DNA from: Skeletonema tropicum | Taxonomy: Eukaryota > Bacillariophyta > Thalassiosirophyceae > Thalassiosirales > Thalassiosiraceae | Assembly (NCBI GenBank): GCA_037178625.1 | Contig: CM074146.1 | Coordinates: 1,860,001-1,924,000 of the forward strand | Direction: 5' to 3' | Length of the DNA stretch: 64,000 nt | Part shown: in pieces, positions 39,353 through 51,598 of the stretch | Position numbering within the stretch: the stretch's first letter is position 1 | Layout: each line of letters opens with the position of its first letter | Notes under the pieces: generated by a model | The model's database searches: none | Told to the model about the DNA's origin: nothing | The model's input: the letters and a program-made list of their open reading frames with translations, nothing else | Position numbers and translations under genes: made by a program

Positions 39353-42300
39353 ATGCGTCTCTTCAGCGGCGGCGCCGTTCTTCTCACCGTCCTCGCCACG
39401 ACGACGACGACGGCAAATGCTCACCAAGATCTTGATGAGCCTTCTCCATCGTCGTCTCTCCTCCGAGGCACAGCAAACCTACAACAAGCGCGAGCTCAAC
39501 TCACCTTCCCAATCTACGAACCCTTGCAAGACGACTTTGCACGTACTAATCCAGGCAATGAGGAAGACCTCCGTCGTCTCATGGATACGGAAGGACACAG
39601 TAATCACACTGGCATGTTCCATCCCCTTTCGTGCAATGCAGATGTCACTGTCGACACCTGCCTCGGCCCCGATGCTGTTCCTTTCTCTACTATTGTTGCC
39701 GCAGCAGATCATCCCTCTACGGCCGTGGCAACTCAGTCCTCCACCTGCTATGATAGTCCGGCCTCTAATGCAATCAACGGTGATCATTTTGATTTCTCTC
39801 ACACCTGCTCTGGAGACACTCCAGCATGGTGGATGGTTGATTTTGGTGATGACATTGCCGTAGAAGAAGGTATGTTCATTAAATACTTGTGGCATTTCTG
39901 AGTCATGATCATGATATTCGTGTCTAACAAATATCTTTTGATTGTTCGCTGCATTTCAACAGTGGGAATTGTTAACCGCAAACGATGGGGAAGAACTAGG
40001 ATAATCGGGGCTGAGGTTGAGGTGCTTGATGCTGACATGAGCGTAGTCGCAAGCAAGGTTGTAGAGAACGAGCAAGGTGAGTCTCCGTTTTGAGAAGAAA
40101 CACTTTATGCTGATACACCCCACCATTGTCTTATTCTCAAATGAAATTCATTATCCGTGTTCTGTTAACAGACATTTACTATTTCATTTTTGATGGTGCT
40201 ATTGGGCGTCGTCTACGTATCATCCAGCGCTCGAATAATGAGCCTCTCAACATTGTTGAAGTCAAAGTGGAAAGGGGCCATGCTCTAGCCACTGGACAAA
40301 CTCCCTACGAGCACAAGTACATCAAGCCCGGCAGTGACCCCACAAGCGAGTATGTGACTGGTGAGGCACATATTCCATGTGGCGTCTGTGCCATTGTCGA
40401 TTATACGGATGGCGAAACGGTGGAAATTCCTCGTGGCATCAACGTTGAGGGTATGCTCTACTTCCCCTCCACCGCAAACGTTGAAGTTCGTACCCCCCAC
40501 CTCTACGTGCAGGGGAATCTCAAAATTGATGCCCCAAACGACGGCAACAGGATCAAGGTGCACATGATTGATACTGAAAAGGAGCAGTTCATGATCCCAC
40601 ACGTTGAGAATGCTAACCAGTGTTCGGCATTGGGTTGCAGCTTAGGCAAAAAAGCCGTAGGCATTGCTGGCGGTACGTTCTTATACTATACGTGCCATTG
40701 ATCATGAATTAACATATGCATATGCTTTTTTGCAAATTCAAAAGAATTTTGTTGACTTATGTTTTCCTTCACGTTGCTGCTACTTAGGTACACTTGACAT
40801 CCAAGCTTTACCTGATCCTTCCTGTCCCACCTGGACATTCCTGGAGGCGGTCCTCGATGAAGAAGAGGGCACTAATCAAGTTCTACAGGTTGGGGCCAAG
40901 GCTGCTGAGTGTTGGGGACGTCGTCTTGGTGATGAGATTCTCATCACTGACACTATTGGGTGGAAGTCTTACGCGAGTCTCATTGGCACGATCGCAAGTG
41001 TCAATGTTGAAGCTGGGACAGTGACGCTCTCCTCTCCGCCCACGACACACACTGATTCCAACGAATTTGAGGACGCTAATGGACAAGAGCCCGCCGGATG
41101 GATCTCAACGTTGGCGAATGATCCAGACTTTCCAGCCGAGGTGGCATGGTTGAGCCGTTCTGTCACATTCGATGCCGATACGACGCAAGGCTTAGCGGGT
41201 GGTGGTACATGGTGGAAATGCAATTCCGAACAGCGTCGTATTGGTGGGCATATGATGATTAGCCATACTTCGGTGGCACAGAAGATCGAGGGGGTGGAAT
41301 TCAAAAACTTTGGCCAATCGGGCACGCTTGGACGTTACGTAAGTGCAACTTTTGTGTGGTTGTGCTGCAATGTTATGGCTGTTTTGTTCCCTAACTCTCT
41401 TTTTGTCCCCATAAATATCACCAGCCCATTCACTTTCACCTTTGTGACGATGTCTCGGGTTCCACTGTTCGCAAGAATCTTGTGCGATCTTCCCACCAAC
41501 GTTGTGTTGTAATTCACCGAAGTAATAATGTAAATGTCGAAGAAAATGTCGCCTTTGGTCACAAGGGGCACTGCTTCATGACCGAGGACGGAGTTGAGAC
41601 TGGCAATATGTTCAAGGGAAATCTCGGTGCAGACGGACAAAGACTTTCGTGCGTAGAAGATATTATGGGCAACAAGGATGATAAGCAGGCAAGCACCTAC
41701 TGGATCAGCAATCAAAACAACCAATTGTAAGTATATGTTCTTCAATTTTGTTGCGATCCCTCAGCCTCAGTCTCAGGATGTTTATTCTAATTCTAATTTC
41801 AACTCTGCCACTGACCTGCATACTTATTGCAGTGTTGATAATGTTGCAGCCGGTTCCATCAATGGCTTTTGGATCGATGGTGGAAATGATCCAATTGGAA
41901 AGTTCTCGGGCAATATTGTGAGTATGCTTGTTCACTCATTTCTCTTTCACATTCCCCTTAAAATCTCTAACAAGTCACCAAAATATCCCATTTCCTTCTT
42001 AAATTAGGCCCACAGCAATCTTAATGAGGGTATCAAGCTATACCAAGGGCAGTACAGACCCAATGCTCCTTCTCTGTTTGAGAACTCTAAGTCATACCGC
42101 AATTACCGGCAGGGTGTCCGCCTCCATCTCAACAAAAACATTATCTTCAAGGGGCTTTTGCTAGCCGACAATGGTATTGCTATCTCAAGCTTTGATAACA
42201 ATAATGAGAGCGTGTTTGAGGATACGACTGTGATAGGACTTACTGCCAAGGCAAGAGAGTTTTCTGTGTCACTGAATCCCCAAATTTCCAGTGGTATCAA

Positions 42301-45300
42301 ACATGAAACAGGCATTTGCACAGACTGCCACCATATCATTAGTGGTGTTCAGTTTGCAAGTGATCCAAGTCATACACAACTGAGCCTTCGAACTATCTCA
42401 TTCCGTGGGTTTGAGCCACACTTTGATGGAGCAATTGATTACGACATTCTTGCATTGAGGCTGTGGTTTGCGTTTCCAGGCTTTCATGGGTCGGGTGGTA
42501 AGTCAATCATATCTTCGTCAGTATTTCATGCAGGTTGCTCTACATCATTATCTCACGATCACGATGATTTTTGTTTGCACTTGCACAGGCACAATTCTCC
42601 ATGGTGGTGATACACGCTTCTGGAACATGCCTTCTCTTGAGGGAGTGACTATTAGTTCCCCCGATAACGGCTTTGACTTTGAAGGTCAACTTCTCATTGA
42701 TCAACCAGGTGAGTAAAAATAACAAGATGCATCTTCGTATGACTTTGGTTTCAATTCATCTTCCAGCTTCTAACAAGAGCTCTTTCCTTCGACGGGCACA
42801 CGTGCACAATATAGCAAAAATGCACGGGTATTTTCAGGACGTCAATGGTACATTTCACGTGGACGGACCAGGCGTATTCATCCCGCAAGACTCGTCTGGG
42901 ATGGTGCCTAATGCCCCCGAGTTCTCGTTTCTGGCAGATCATCGCTGTAACAAAGCAAATTCTAGACCCAACTCGTTTGCACTTTTTTGTGCTGGATCTT
43001 GTATTCGCAAAGGTAAGTCACATGTGCACCTACCTCATGATCACACTACATGCATCTTGCCATGATTGACACCACTATTTTTCTTCTTTCATGTGAAAGT
43101 GTTTGTTCATAGCAATTGTCCTGGGGACCTATTCGTAACAAGTACCTCAACCAATGAACAGTCATCCTTCCCTCCAACTCGATTTCGAACCCTGACAGCA
43201 GGTTGGGGAATGGACTACGACGAAACAGTATGGTCAACCAAACTGCATGTAGCTTTCCTCTCCAATGATGACTACCAGCTTAGCTGCAAAACTGAAAGTG
43301 GAGACATTTTCAGCCCCAAGTTTATGAGGGTGACCTTTGACGGCCGAACTTACCAAATCAGGAACAATAATAATTGCTGTAAACCTGGCTGGTATGATAT
43401 GAATTTTGCCAGGCCCCCTCCATCGTGTACCCCTTACGTAGATCAAGGATCATTTCAACTGCCAGCAGTGCCTCTGTACCAACATTTTGAGGCAAATGAA
43501 TTTGTACATTACTGGAATCAAGCTGATGTAGATGGTATCAGGCTTAAGGATCATCAATTTGGTGGCGCACGTTATGGTCCTGTAAATTTTGGTGCATCAG
43601 GCGAATCTCGTGCTGTACTCGTAAATTGGAAAAGCCTTACCTCTTGGGTTAGTGTAGAAATGAAACTTGACGATGGGACATTGATTGGTAAGGTCAGTCA
43701 GGCTGATGCGGGTATCGAGAGTGCTATGGAAATAGATATTCCTCCAGAAGTCAGCGGCATTCATGAAGTGATCTTTACAGCCCACAGATTCGCTGGAACT
43801 CATCATTTTGCCAAGATTTTTTCATTTGAAATTCTTCCTCCACTTCCAACCACATCACCAACAATGAGTTCTGCCCCTACAATGTCGCTGGTGCCCACCA
43901 AGCCGGCGATAGACATTGTCTTCACGCCCAATGACAATAATCAATGGTTCCCATTTGGCCCTCATACGCTCAAGGACACTGGTGAGCTTACGTTTTCTGT
44001 CAAAGCAACAAATGATGCTCATGTTGCCTTAGGTTCAGCTACGGATCAACCTACCGGTCGTGATGTACCCAGTCATGTGGAAATTTTCATTGGAGGATGG
44101 GGCAATTCACGTTCTGGCATTCGTCCTGCCACAGGCGATGTGAATAACCAAGTTGAAGTAGGTGGAGCCTATCTTAGTGGCAGTGACTACAATACCTTTC
44201 GCATTACCTGGTCACCAACTGAAATCAAGCTCGAACACTTGTCGCTTTGCGGTACATGGGTCGCTATGGTGAGCATGGATCGAAGCTCGTTGGACATCAT
44301 CATTGATCGTGCGATTGTAATGACTGGCTGGGATAGCACTGGAGAGTTTCAGCTTGTCAAGGACCCACCAACACCGTCCTGTGAGGCTGGTACTGTCCTC
44401 ACACCCAATGACAATAATCAATGGTTCCCATTTGGCTCTACACTTGAGGACACTGGTGAGCTTGCGTTTTCTGTCAAAGCAACAAATGATGCTCATGTTG
44501 CCTTAGGTTCAGCTACGGATCAACCTACCGGTCGTGATGTACCCAGTCATGTGGAAATTTTCATTGGAGGATGGGGCAATTCACGTTCTGGCATTCGTCC
44601 TGCCACAGTTGAAGTAGGTGGAGCCTATCTTAGTGGCAGTGACTACAATACCTTTCGCATTACCTGGTCACCAACTGAAATCAAGCTCGAACACTTGTCG
44701 CTTTGCGGTACATGGGTCGCTATGGTGAGCATGGATCGAAGCTCGTTGGACATCATCATTGAGCGTGCTCTTGTAATGACTGGCTGGGATAGCACTGGAG
44801 AGTTTCAGCTTGTCAAGGACCCACCAACACCGTCCTGTGAGGCTGGTACTGTCCTCACACCCAATGACAATAATCAATGGTTCCCATTTGGCTCTACACT
44901 TGAGGACACTGGTGAGCTTGCGTTTTCTGTCAAAGCAACAAATGATGCTCATGTTGCCTTAGGTTCAGCTACGGATCAACCTACCGGTCGTGATGTACCC
45001 AGTCATGTGGAAATTTTCATTGGAGGATGGGGCAATTCACGTTCTGGCATTCGTCCTGCCACAGGCGATGTGAATAACCAAGTTGAAGTAGGTGGAGCCT
45101 ATCTTAGTGGCAGTGACTACAATACCTTTCGCATTACCTGGTCACCAACTGAAATCAAGCTCGAACACTTGTCGCTTTGCGGTACATGGGTCGCTATGGT
45201 GAGCATGGATCGAAGCTCGTTGGACATCATCATTGATCGTGCTCTTGTAATGACTGGCTGGGATAGCACTGGAGAGTTTCAGCTTGTCAAGGACCCACCA

Positions 45301-46746
45301 ACACCGTCCTGTGAGGCTGGTACTGTCCTCACACCCAATGACAATAATCAATGGTTCCCATTTGGCTCTACACTTGAGGACACTGGTGAGCTTGCGTTTT
45401 CTGTCAAAGCAACAAATGATGCTCATGTTGCCTTAGGTTCAGCTACGGATCAACCTACCGGTCGTGATGTACCCAGTCATGTGGAAATTTTCATTGGAGG
45501 ATGGGGCAATTCACGTTCTGGCATTCGTCCTGCCACAGGCGATGTGAATAACCAAGTTGAAGTAGGTGGAGCCTATCTTAGTGGCAGTGACTACAATACC
45601 TTTCGCATTACCTGGTCACCAACTGAAATCAAGCTCGAACACTTGTCGCTTTGCGGTACATGGGTCGCTATGGTGAGCATGGATCGAAGCTCGTTGGACA
45701 TCATCATTGATCGTGCTCTTGTAATGACTGGCTGGGATAGCACTGGAGAGTTTCAGCTTGTCAAGGACCCACCAACACCGTCCTGTGAGGCTGGTACTGT
45801 CCTCACACCCAATGACAATAATCAATGGTTCCCATTTGGCTCTACACTTGAGGACACTGGTGAGCTTGCGTTTTCTGTCAAAGCAACAAATGATGCTCAT
45901 GTTGCCTTAGGTTCAGCTACGGATCAACCTACCGGTCGTGATGTACCCAGTCATGTGGAAATTTTCATTGGAGGATGGGGCAATTCACGTTCTGGCATTC
46001 GTCCTGCCACAGGCGATGTGAATAACCAAGTTGAAGTAGGTGGAGCCTATCTTAGTGGCAGTGACTACAATACCTTTCGCATTACCTGGTCACCAACTGA
46101 AATCAAGCTCGAACACTTGTCGCTTTGCGGTACATGGGTCGCTATGGTGAGCATGGATCGAAGCTCGTTGGACATCATCATTGATCGTGCGATTGTAATG
46201 ACTGGCTGGGATAGCACTGGAGAGTTTCAGCTTGTCAAGGACCCACCAACACCGTCCTGTGAGGCTGGTACTGTCCTCACACCCAATGACAATAATCAAT
46301 GGTTCCCATTTGGCTCTACACTTGAGGACACTGGTGAGCTTGCGTTTTCTGTCAAAGCAACAAATGATGCTCATGTTGCCTTAGGTTCAGCTACGGATCA
46401 ACCTACCGGTCGTGATGTACCCAGTCATGTGGAAATTTTCATTGGAGGATGGGGCAATTCACGTTCTGGCATTCGTCCTGCCACAGGCGATGTGAATAAC
46501 CAAGTTGAAGTAGGTGGAGCCTATCTTAGTGGCAGTGACTACAATACCTTTCGCATTACCTGGTCACCAACTGGAATTGCGTTAGAACACTTGGCAGGAT
46601 GCGAATGGGTCCATATGGCTTGGATGGGTCTAAGCTCGTTGAACGTCAGCATTGATCGTGCTCTTGTAATGACTGGCTGGGGAAGTACTGGGGAGTTCAT
46701 TCTTATTCAGAGTGGCCTACCATCGTCCTGTGATGCCTCTTCCTAG
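39353..46746 (+). CDS. Secreted CEMIP/TMEM2-like protein with C-terminal Methyltransf_FA repeats
   Basis: Ten exons: 39353-39869, 39963-40076, 40172-40672, 40788-41338, 41425-41726, 41833-41917, 42008-42497, 42589-42708, 42767-43012, 43100-46746. Together they encode 2,190 residues. All junctions are GT-AG and in phase. A signal peptide (LLTVLATTTTTANA) leads. About residues 110-230 look like an F5/8 C (discoidin/fucolectin) domain (CYDSPASNAINGD, WWMVDFG). A G8-like beta-rich region follows (GETVEIPRGINVEGMLYF). The right-handed beta-helix has the CEMIP-type block PIHFHLCDDVSGS and GHCFMTEDGVETGNMF, then STYWISNQNNQ and GFWIDGG. A CBM6-like domain lies near residue 1100 (HFEANEFVHYWNQ). Residues ~1250-2190 are six Methyltransf_FA-type repeats. 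CEMIP and TMEM2 act on hyaluronan in animals; here a cell-surface or matrix polysaccharide role is inference. Confidence 0.88.
43924..46746 (+). repeat. Six near-identical 474-bp coding repeats
   Basis: Unit starts: 43924, 44401, 44857, 45331, 45805, 46279. Lengths are 477, 456, 474, 474, 474 and 468 bp. Unit 2 lacks 18 bp encoding GDVNNQ. The inner units differ by only a few substitutions, for example GCGATTGTA versus GCTCTTGTA near each unit end, while the first and last are more diverged. Each unit is a Methyltransf_FA-type domain (core ATNDAHVALGS, EIFIGGWGNSRSGIRP, FRITWSPTEIKLEH, MTGWDSTGEF). This domain type is thought to bind glycans or ligands; despite the name, no methyltransferase motif is seen. 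Confidence 0.95.
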
Positions 46747-47045
46747 GTTGATTTTACTCGCCAAAAGTTCTATAAAATTAGAATTACAAAGTCAGAGTAG
46801 TATTAGTTTTTCCATCGTAGATAGATGAATCCTTTCAATATCTTCATTGCCCTGTGCTCTAGCTAAAGTGGTGCAAGAATCAGGGAGGCATGATACTCAC
46901 AGAAATAGAACCATGTGGTGCAAGAGGCGTGGATGAGATAGAGAGACGAATCGGAAACAAGAAAACATGTTACGTGTTGTACCCTTACAAGACCACTTCG
47001 ATTTGAATCTGACTGATACGCACCTCGACCTCGATCCATATATCC

Positions 47046-47388
47046 ATATCATAATATCACTCAGGAAATTAGGTAAATGTTGCATTATCGCTACCTAGAC
47101 ATCATTGAACCAACAATTGGAGTGTTCATACGCCGAGGGCAGAACCAAACAGCGTCGCAGTTGGAACCACGGGAGAGGGTTGTCTCTGTTACCACTACCA
47201 CAGCTCGTTTTATAGAGCCCGGGATATGATATTGATACAGATTTCAATAAGCCTGAATACAGGCGAGATATAAAAAGTGTTTGCATGAGAGTATAAGCAT
47301 ATACCTATCTTTATCCTTGGTTGTTTTGACCGCGTCGAAGTGCGCTTGCGCCCGCTGGTGGAGTATCAATATCAAGAAGGCATCACAT
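47046..47388 (+). repeat. ~340-bp dispersed repeat, copy 1
   Basis: Matches the reverse complement of 62509-62840 almost end to end, including ggaaattaggtaaatgttgc and ttttgaccgcgtcgaagtgc. No ORF. Possibly a MITE or SINE family member. Confidence 0.85.
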
Positions 47389-47982
47389 GCTGCTCTCACT
47401 GATACAGCAGCCAATAAGCCTGATGCTCACCAGAAGTTGTTTCGAGATTATCAAGATTGATTTCCATCAAATATTTATCCTCCTCCCCTAGCCCTTCTAA
47501 GCCCATCTCTTGCTGCTCCTCAATAGCTATTTGTAACTCCTCCTTCCTCTCTAACAACTAACGCAAGCATACCCGGAATTTTATCATGAATCAAGAAATT
47601 CCTCACCATGACCAGCCATTGTCCATGTCCATGTGTCCATGTGTCATCTCCATCAGCTTGATAGAGAAGCTTTGTGCCCATTTTGCGCCAGAAAGATAGC
47701 TGCCCCCCCAGATGACAATGTAACTCTTGAATCGCAAAAAACTCCTTGGATATCATTCCTTCCATAAACCACCGCCATCCGATCTGTCTTCTGAAAGTGC
47801 TAACTTCTGCAATGTGGGGTCTCATGATTGCCAGAAATGCAGGGCTTGCCCGAGCAATGGTCGGTATTTTTATAGTAATGATGGTACCGATCGATGCAAC
47901 TTGAAGAGAGCTTTCCAACAGTGGTCATATTGTATTTTGGTCAATATTGGACCTTGGCACCAGCACCGGTGGATTTTCAAGC

Positions 47983-48008
47983 TGTCGGTGTCGGTGTCGG
48001 TGTCGGCG
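47983..48008 (+). repeat. (GTCGGT)n run
   Basis: About four hexamer units. Confidence 0.85.
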
Positions 48009-48228
48009 GCTTTCTTGCCCGATCACTTTCTAACCCTGTTTTTGACCAATTCGATTGAACAAAGGTGCTCCAGTCAAGCTCATCATATGTCTAATCGATA
48101 GTGCTCACTCTCAGCTTTCCAAAACGACACTCATCGCCCTCATTGGACTGCTAGGAGAGAAGATAGGCTTCATGGTGCATCTGATCTGCTTGATGGGTTG
48201 ATTTTTGATAAATGAAAATAAGATGATG

Positions 48229-48371
48229 TGTTAGACCCAAAAGACCAAATCTGCCATTTAGCCAAATGGCAGAACTGACAGTGCCAATAGACCAATCCAC
48301 TAAAATGGATACGAAACGGATACATTTGGCCTAATTGCGATGCCTATCACTACCAATAGACCGATTGCCCC
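48229..48371 (+). repeat. Left TIR of the Ginger-like element
   Basis: Matches the reverse complement of 55807-55979 with substitutions and one missing palindromic subunit. Confidence 0.88.
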
Positions 48372-49602
48372 CTACTCGGAACATTTCGCCTTAACGCGAT
48401 GACAAGCCCCAAGATCGGGCATCATCTATCTCCGTCAGCGTCATTCATAGGTTTTCCTCAATCCTATCACTTTTATGGAGACGTGCATCATGCATCCGCG
48501 CAGCGTTGTCAAAAAATCAATATCTATCACACGATGGTAAATACTGCACTACTTTGATTATCACCACAGCGACTACGGTGGATAAACTTCGCCGATAATT
48601 TAGTGAATGGTACTTTTGATACTGCGCTATGGAGCAGTGTTTTCAGCGTTATCATTGATTGAGCACGCACTGACGAATTGTGTACAACTGATTACCAACA
48701 ATGTCGTGACTGCTTCGGCAAAACATTCATGAGAATTACAATATTGGAATGAATATGCACATGCAGCAATGAACTCAATCATTTCCGCCGTATATGAGCA
48801 ATTGGCAGCGGGTGTTAGGCTTGGCGGTTGTAATGAAGTGGGATGATAAGAATCTATTATCATGTAAGAATGTGAAACATACAATCAGCACAGATACACT
48901 ACAGATACAGCATCATCATGGCACATTACGGATGCCAAGAATTTCATTATGCAACAAACAAACATATAGTGGATGCATCGCTCGATGGTATTAGTCAATA
49001 AGGATGATCGCCTTTATTGGTATTGGATCTACATGAGGATAATCGTCCCATTACATGTTATAGCTATAACGCTAAATGGAATACAACAAATTACCCAGAA
49101 TTCGTGCTCATATGGTTCGTGGCATCACTTTTATCGTTGCATTTCATCTGAGCAGTACTGAGATACTTCTATACTATCATCATGATGTATAATGGGCCAC
49201 TAAATGCGGCTCCTTGCCATACTGACAGCGTTAGACACAGAATGGCGACCAATGTAGTGCTTGAAGCAAGCCCAAACTCGACCACACCGGGGCCAACAAG
49301 GTTGCAACATCACTTCTATCAATAAAATGCGCATGAGCAGTAGCATTATGCTTCTATACAATCACCACCAAGTGCAATGGGGCACTAAACACGTTTTATT
49401 GCCATACCAACAGCGTTAGATACGAAATGGTGGTTGTATGCTGCTGATGCTTGCCAGTCCAAATTGAACCGCACTGGTGCGGCTAAAAGCTTCGTGGCAC
49501 CCAGTTCCATCAACACAGTTCGTCGGAGCAGTGGCAATGTGCTTACATACTATCAATACCAAGTAGAATGGTCCACCCAACACGGCTAACTAAAATGCAT
49601 GA
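48372..49602. other. Non-coding 3' part of the Ginger-like element
   Basis: No ORF with domain character. The distal part carries a tandem repeat (49150-49590). Confidence 0.5.
49150..49590 (+). repeat. Tandem repeat, period about 185-191 bp, ~2.3 copies
   Basis: Units begin gagcagt at 49150, 49335 and 49526. They share cttctatac/tacatac, ccatac and cagcgttagayacraaatgg blocks. Confidence 0.7.
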
Positions 49603-51300
49603 TTAATAACCATCTCTATTTCTCCTCCTCCTAAGCATCATTTGGAGGCCGGAATTGACCACCCACCACCTCAACTTTATCAAGACCTCCATGAGACTTC
49701 CAAAGTCTTGCTTGCAACATGCTATGATGGTGACTCTATATCCGTCAATGACGTATGAATATGTTGTGCAGTAATTGTAACCACTCCTCCAATCATTCTT
49801 GGTATCAAGATGCATAGCAAGTCGATCATTATCTGTCACTCGTCTTGCTATGAATCCGACATACTCCCAGTTCAGCGTGATATTATTATCATTCCCCAGA
49901 TAATCTCTAACAAAGTAATCACGAATCAAGTCACGCCGCCTTACATCTGGAAATGCATCTGGGTACACCTGCTCCGTTAAACGATCCATACCTGTCAAGA
50001 CAGAGGTCAATTCCTCCTTGACCTCGTCGGTCATAAATCGAAGTATCTCCGTTGTTTTCTTCAAAAAGGGGACACGCAATGGATTCCTGCTACCATCCAA
50101 AACAACATTACCATCAGCATCTGAATATTGGTCACAGCTACCTTGAGCTTGATTGAACAACAAGTCATAACGATAGACGTTACTGCCAACATCACGGCCA
50201 GCATCGGCGCTCAAGTATCCCTTACATCGTTCGTCACACACCAAAAAGTGAAGGAATGCTTGCTTTACGGCATCGCTCGTCATTGAGACCATACCAGCCT
50301 CGGTTGTACCACTTCTAAAGACAAAGACTCCATCATCCCTTCTACCCATGCCAAATCTTGCCATGTCCTCTGAGACATCAATCACATCAACACCATTCAT
50401 ACGAATCGTAGTATCAGAATCTGCCTTGGTCGATACAAATCCAGAACCGTGGGAAAGTCGATCCAATCCCTTATGGACTATGATCAAATCGTTGTCATGC
50501 GGTGTGACAGAAATTGCCACATTTATCACTGCAACTGCAAAGTATAGCCCATCCGTCACGCCTCGGTTGGCATCCTTTACTGATGCTGGCTGATGATTTC
50601 TCAAGGGATGACCAGCCTTTTGACCTACACCTAAATCAGAATTTGGATCCCTACCGTTGCAGAATCTACTGCAATCGCGTAAATGATAGACGAGATACTG
50701 TCCGTTCGCACTGTTGGAGAATGAATTGGAATAACTGAGGGCAAGGTACAAGTTCATCGCAAGTTCAAGCTCGCCAATATCCATTTCTTCGCAGTCACCA
50801 TCATCGTATCTGACAGACCACCATTCCTCGTGCTCATCGTATGAGATTACGTAACCACAGAAAATTTTATCTGATAATACGAAGTACTTTGCAACTTTGC
50901 GACCAATATAACTTTCTGGCAAGGGAAGAAGCGGCTTTACTCGGTTGTAGTATTGGTTGTCTGCCTGTCTTCGCTTCAACTTGAAATCTTTCTTCAACTT
51001 TTGAATCTTGAATGATTTGTCCTTGAACATCGTTTCTTTTACGAATGCATGTAAGTCATCATCAGGAATGAGCACCCGATGATTTGGTTTGGCTTCTCCA
51101 TTGGTTGGAAGCGGCCTCCTTTTACTGTCTCGACGGCAATAAGGATAAAGAGTACCATGTGGAATGCCATTATTCTTGCAATATTGACGTAAACTTATTC
51201 CAGTCTGAAGATCCCATTCTTCCACAAGACGTATCAGTTTTTGTTGTTCCACCTTGGAACTCCGATCGGTTCGCCTTCTTCTCTTTGAAGCTTTGCCCAT
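49603..51300 (-). CDS. HTH and Tudor-like protein of the Ginger-like element
   Basis: 565 residues, ATG at 51298-51300. The start is very basic (MGKASKRRRRTDR), followed by a helix-turn-helix-like segment (ISLRQYCKNNGIPHGTLYPY) similar to Psq/resolvase-type DNA-binding motifs. Around residues 130-180, GRKVAKYF...GYVISYDEHEEWWSVRYDDGD matches the pattern of the Tudor-like domain found in plant PTM/DIR17-type proteins (name from memory). The C-terminal 380 residues are unfamiliar but read as a folded domain. A role in end recognition or chromatin targeting of the element is inference. Confidence 0.7.
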   Translation of the reverse strand: MGKASKRRRRTDRSSKVEQQKLIRLVEEWDLQTGISLRQYCKNNGIPHGTLYPYCRRDSKRRPLPTNGEAKPNHRVLIPDDDLHAFVKETMFKDKSFKIQKLKKDFKLKRRQADNQYYNRVKPLLPLPESYIGRKVAKYFVLSDKIFCGYVISYDEHEEWWSVRYDDGDCEEMDIGELELAMNLYLALSYSNSFSNSANGQYLVYHLRDCSRFCNGRDPNSDLGVGQKAGHPLRNHQPASVKDANRGVTDGLYFAVAVINVAISVTPHDNDLIIVHKGLDRLSHGSGFVSTKADSDTTIRMNGVDVIDVSEDMARFGMGRRDDGVFVFRSGTTEAGMVSMTSDAVKQAFLHFLVCDERCKGYLSADAGRDVGSNVYRYDLLFNQAQGSCDQYSDADGNVVLDGSRNPLRVPFLKKTTEILRFMTDEVKEELTSVLTGMDRLTEQVYPDAFPDVRRRDLIRDYFVRDYLGNDNNITLNWEYVGFIARRVTDNDRLAMHLDTKNDWRSGYNYCTTYSYVIDGYRVTIIACCKQDFGSLMEVLIKLRWWVVNSGLQMMLRRRRNRDGY

Positions 51301-51598
51301 TGCTTTTGTTTATTCTATCTAGTAAGAACATTTCACAACAGCTCAACAGAGCACTCAGCTCTCTTAGTCTTGTTTCTTTCCCGAAAAAAAAGAAGCCATT
51401 TAAAATTTAATTTTTTTGGCAGAGCAAGTTGTCAGACTACTAATCATGTAACACCCACAGTACTACGCCCTGCAAACACTCTCTTTCAGTCTTGTTTCTC
51501 GGTGCACGGCAAACCCACTAGTATGCGCTGCAAACATTATTACTGTAGCATCCCACACAAACTCACAGTACTATGCGTTGCAACTTGACTACTTCTGA

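Larger units (their letters stand above)
46747..48224. other. Intergenic region with a dispersed repeat
   Basis: Contains one copy of a ~340-bp repeat (47046-47388) and a hexanucleotide run at 47983-48008. Other open frames are not convincing. Confidence 0.5.

Noticed and set aside
44212..46374. A family of five near-identical 94-residue minus-strand proteins
   Set aside because: These are antisense shadows of the 474-bp coding repeats. The plus strand carries the domain signal.
43924..46746. CRISPR-like or satellite array
   Set aside because: Units are contiguous 474-bp coding domains in one open frame with no spacers.
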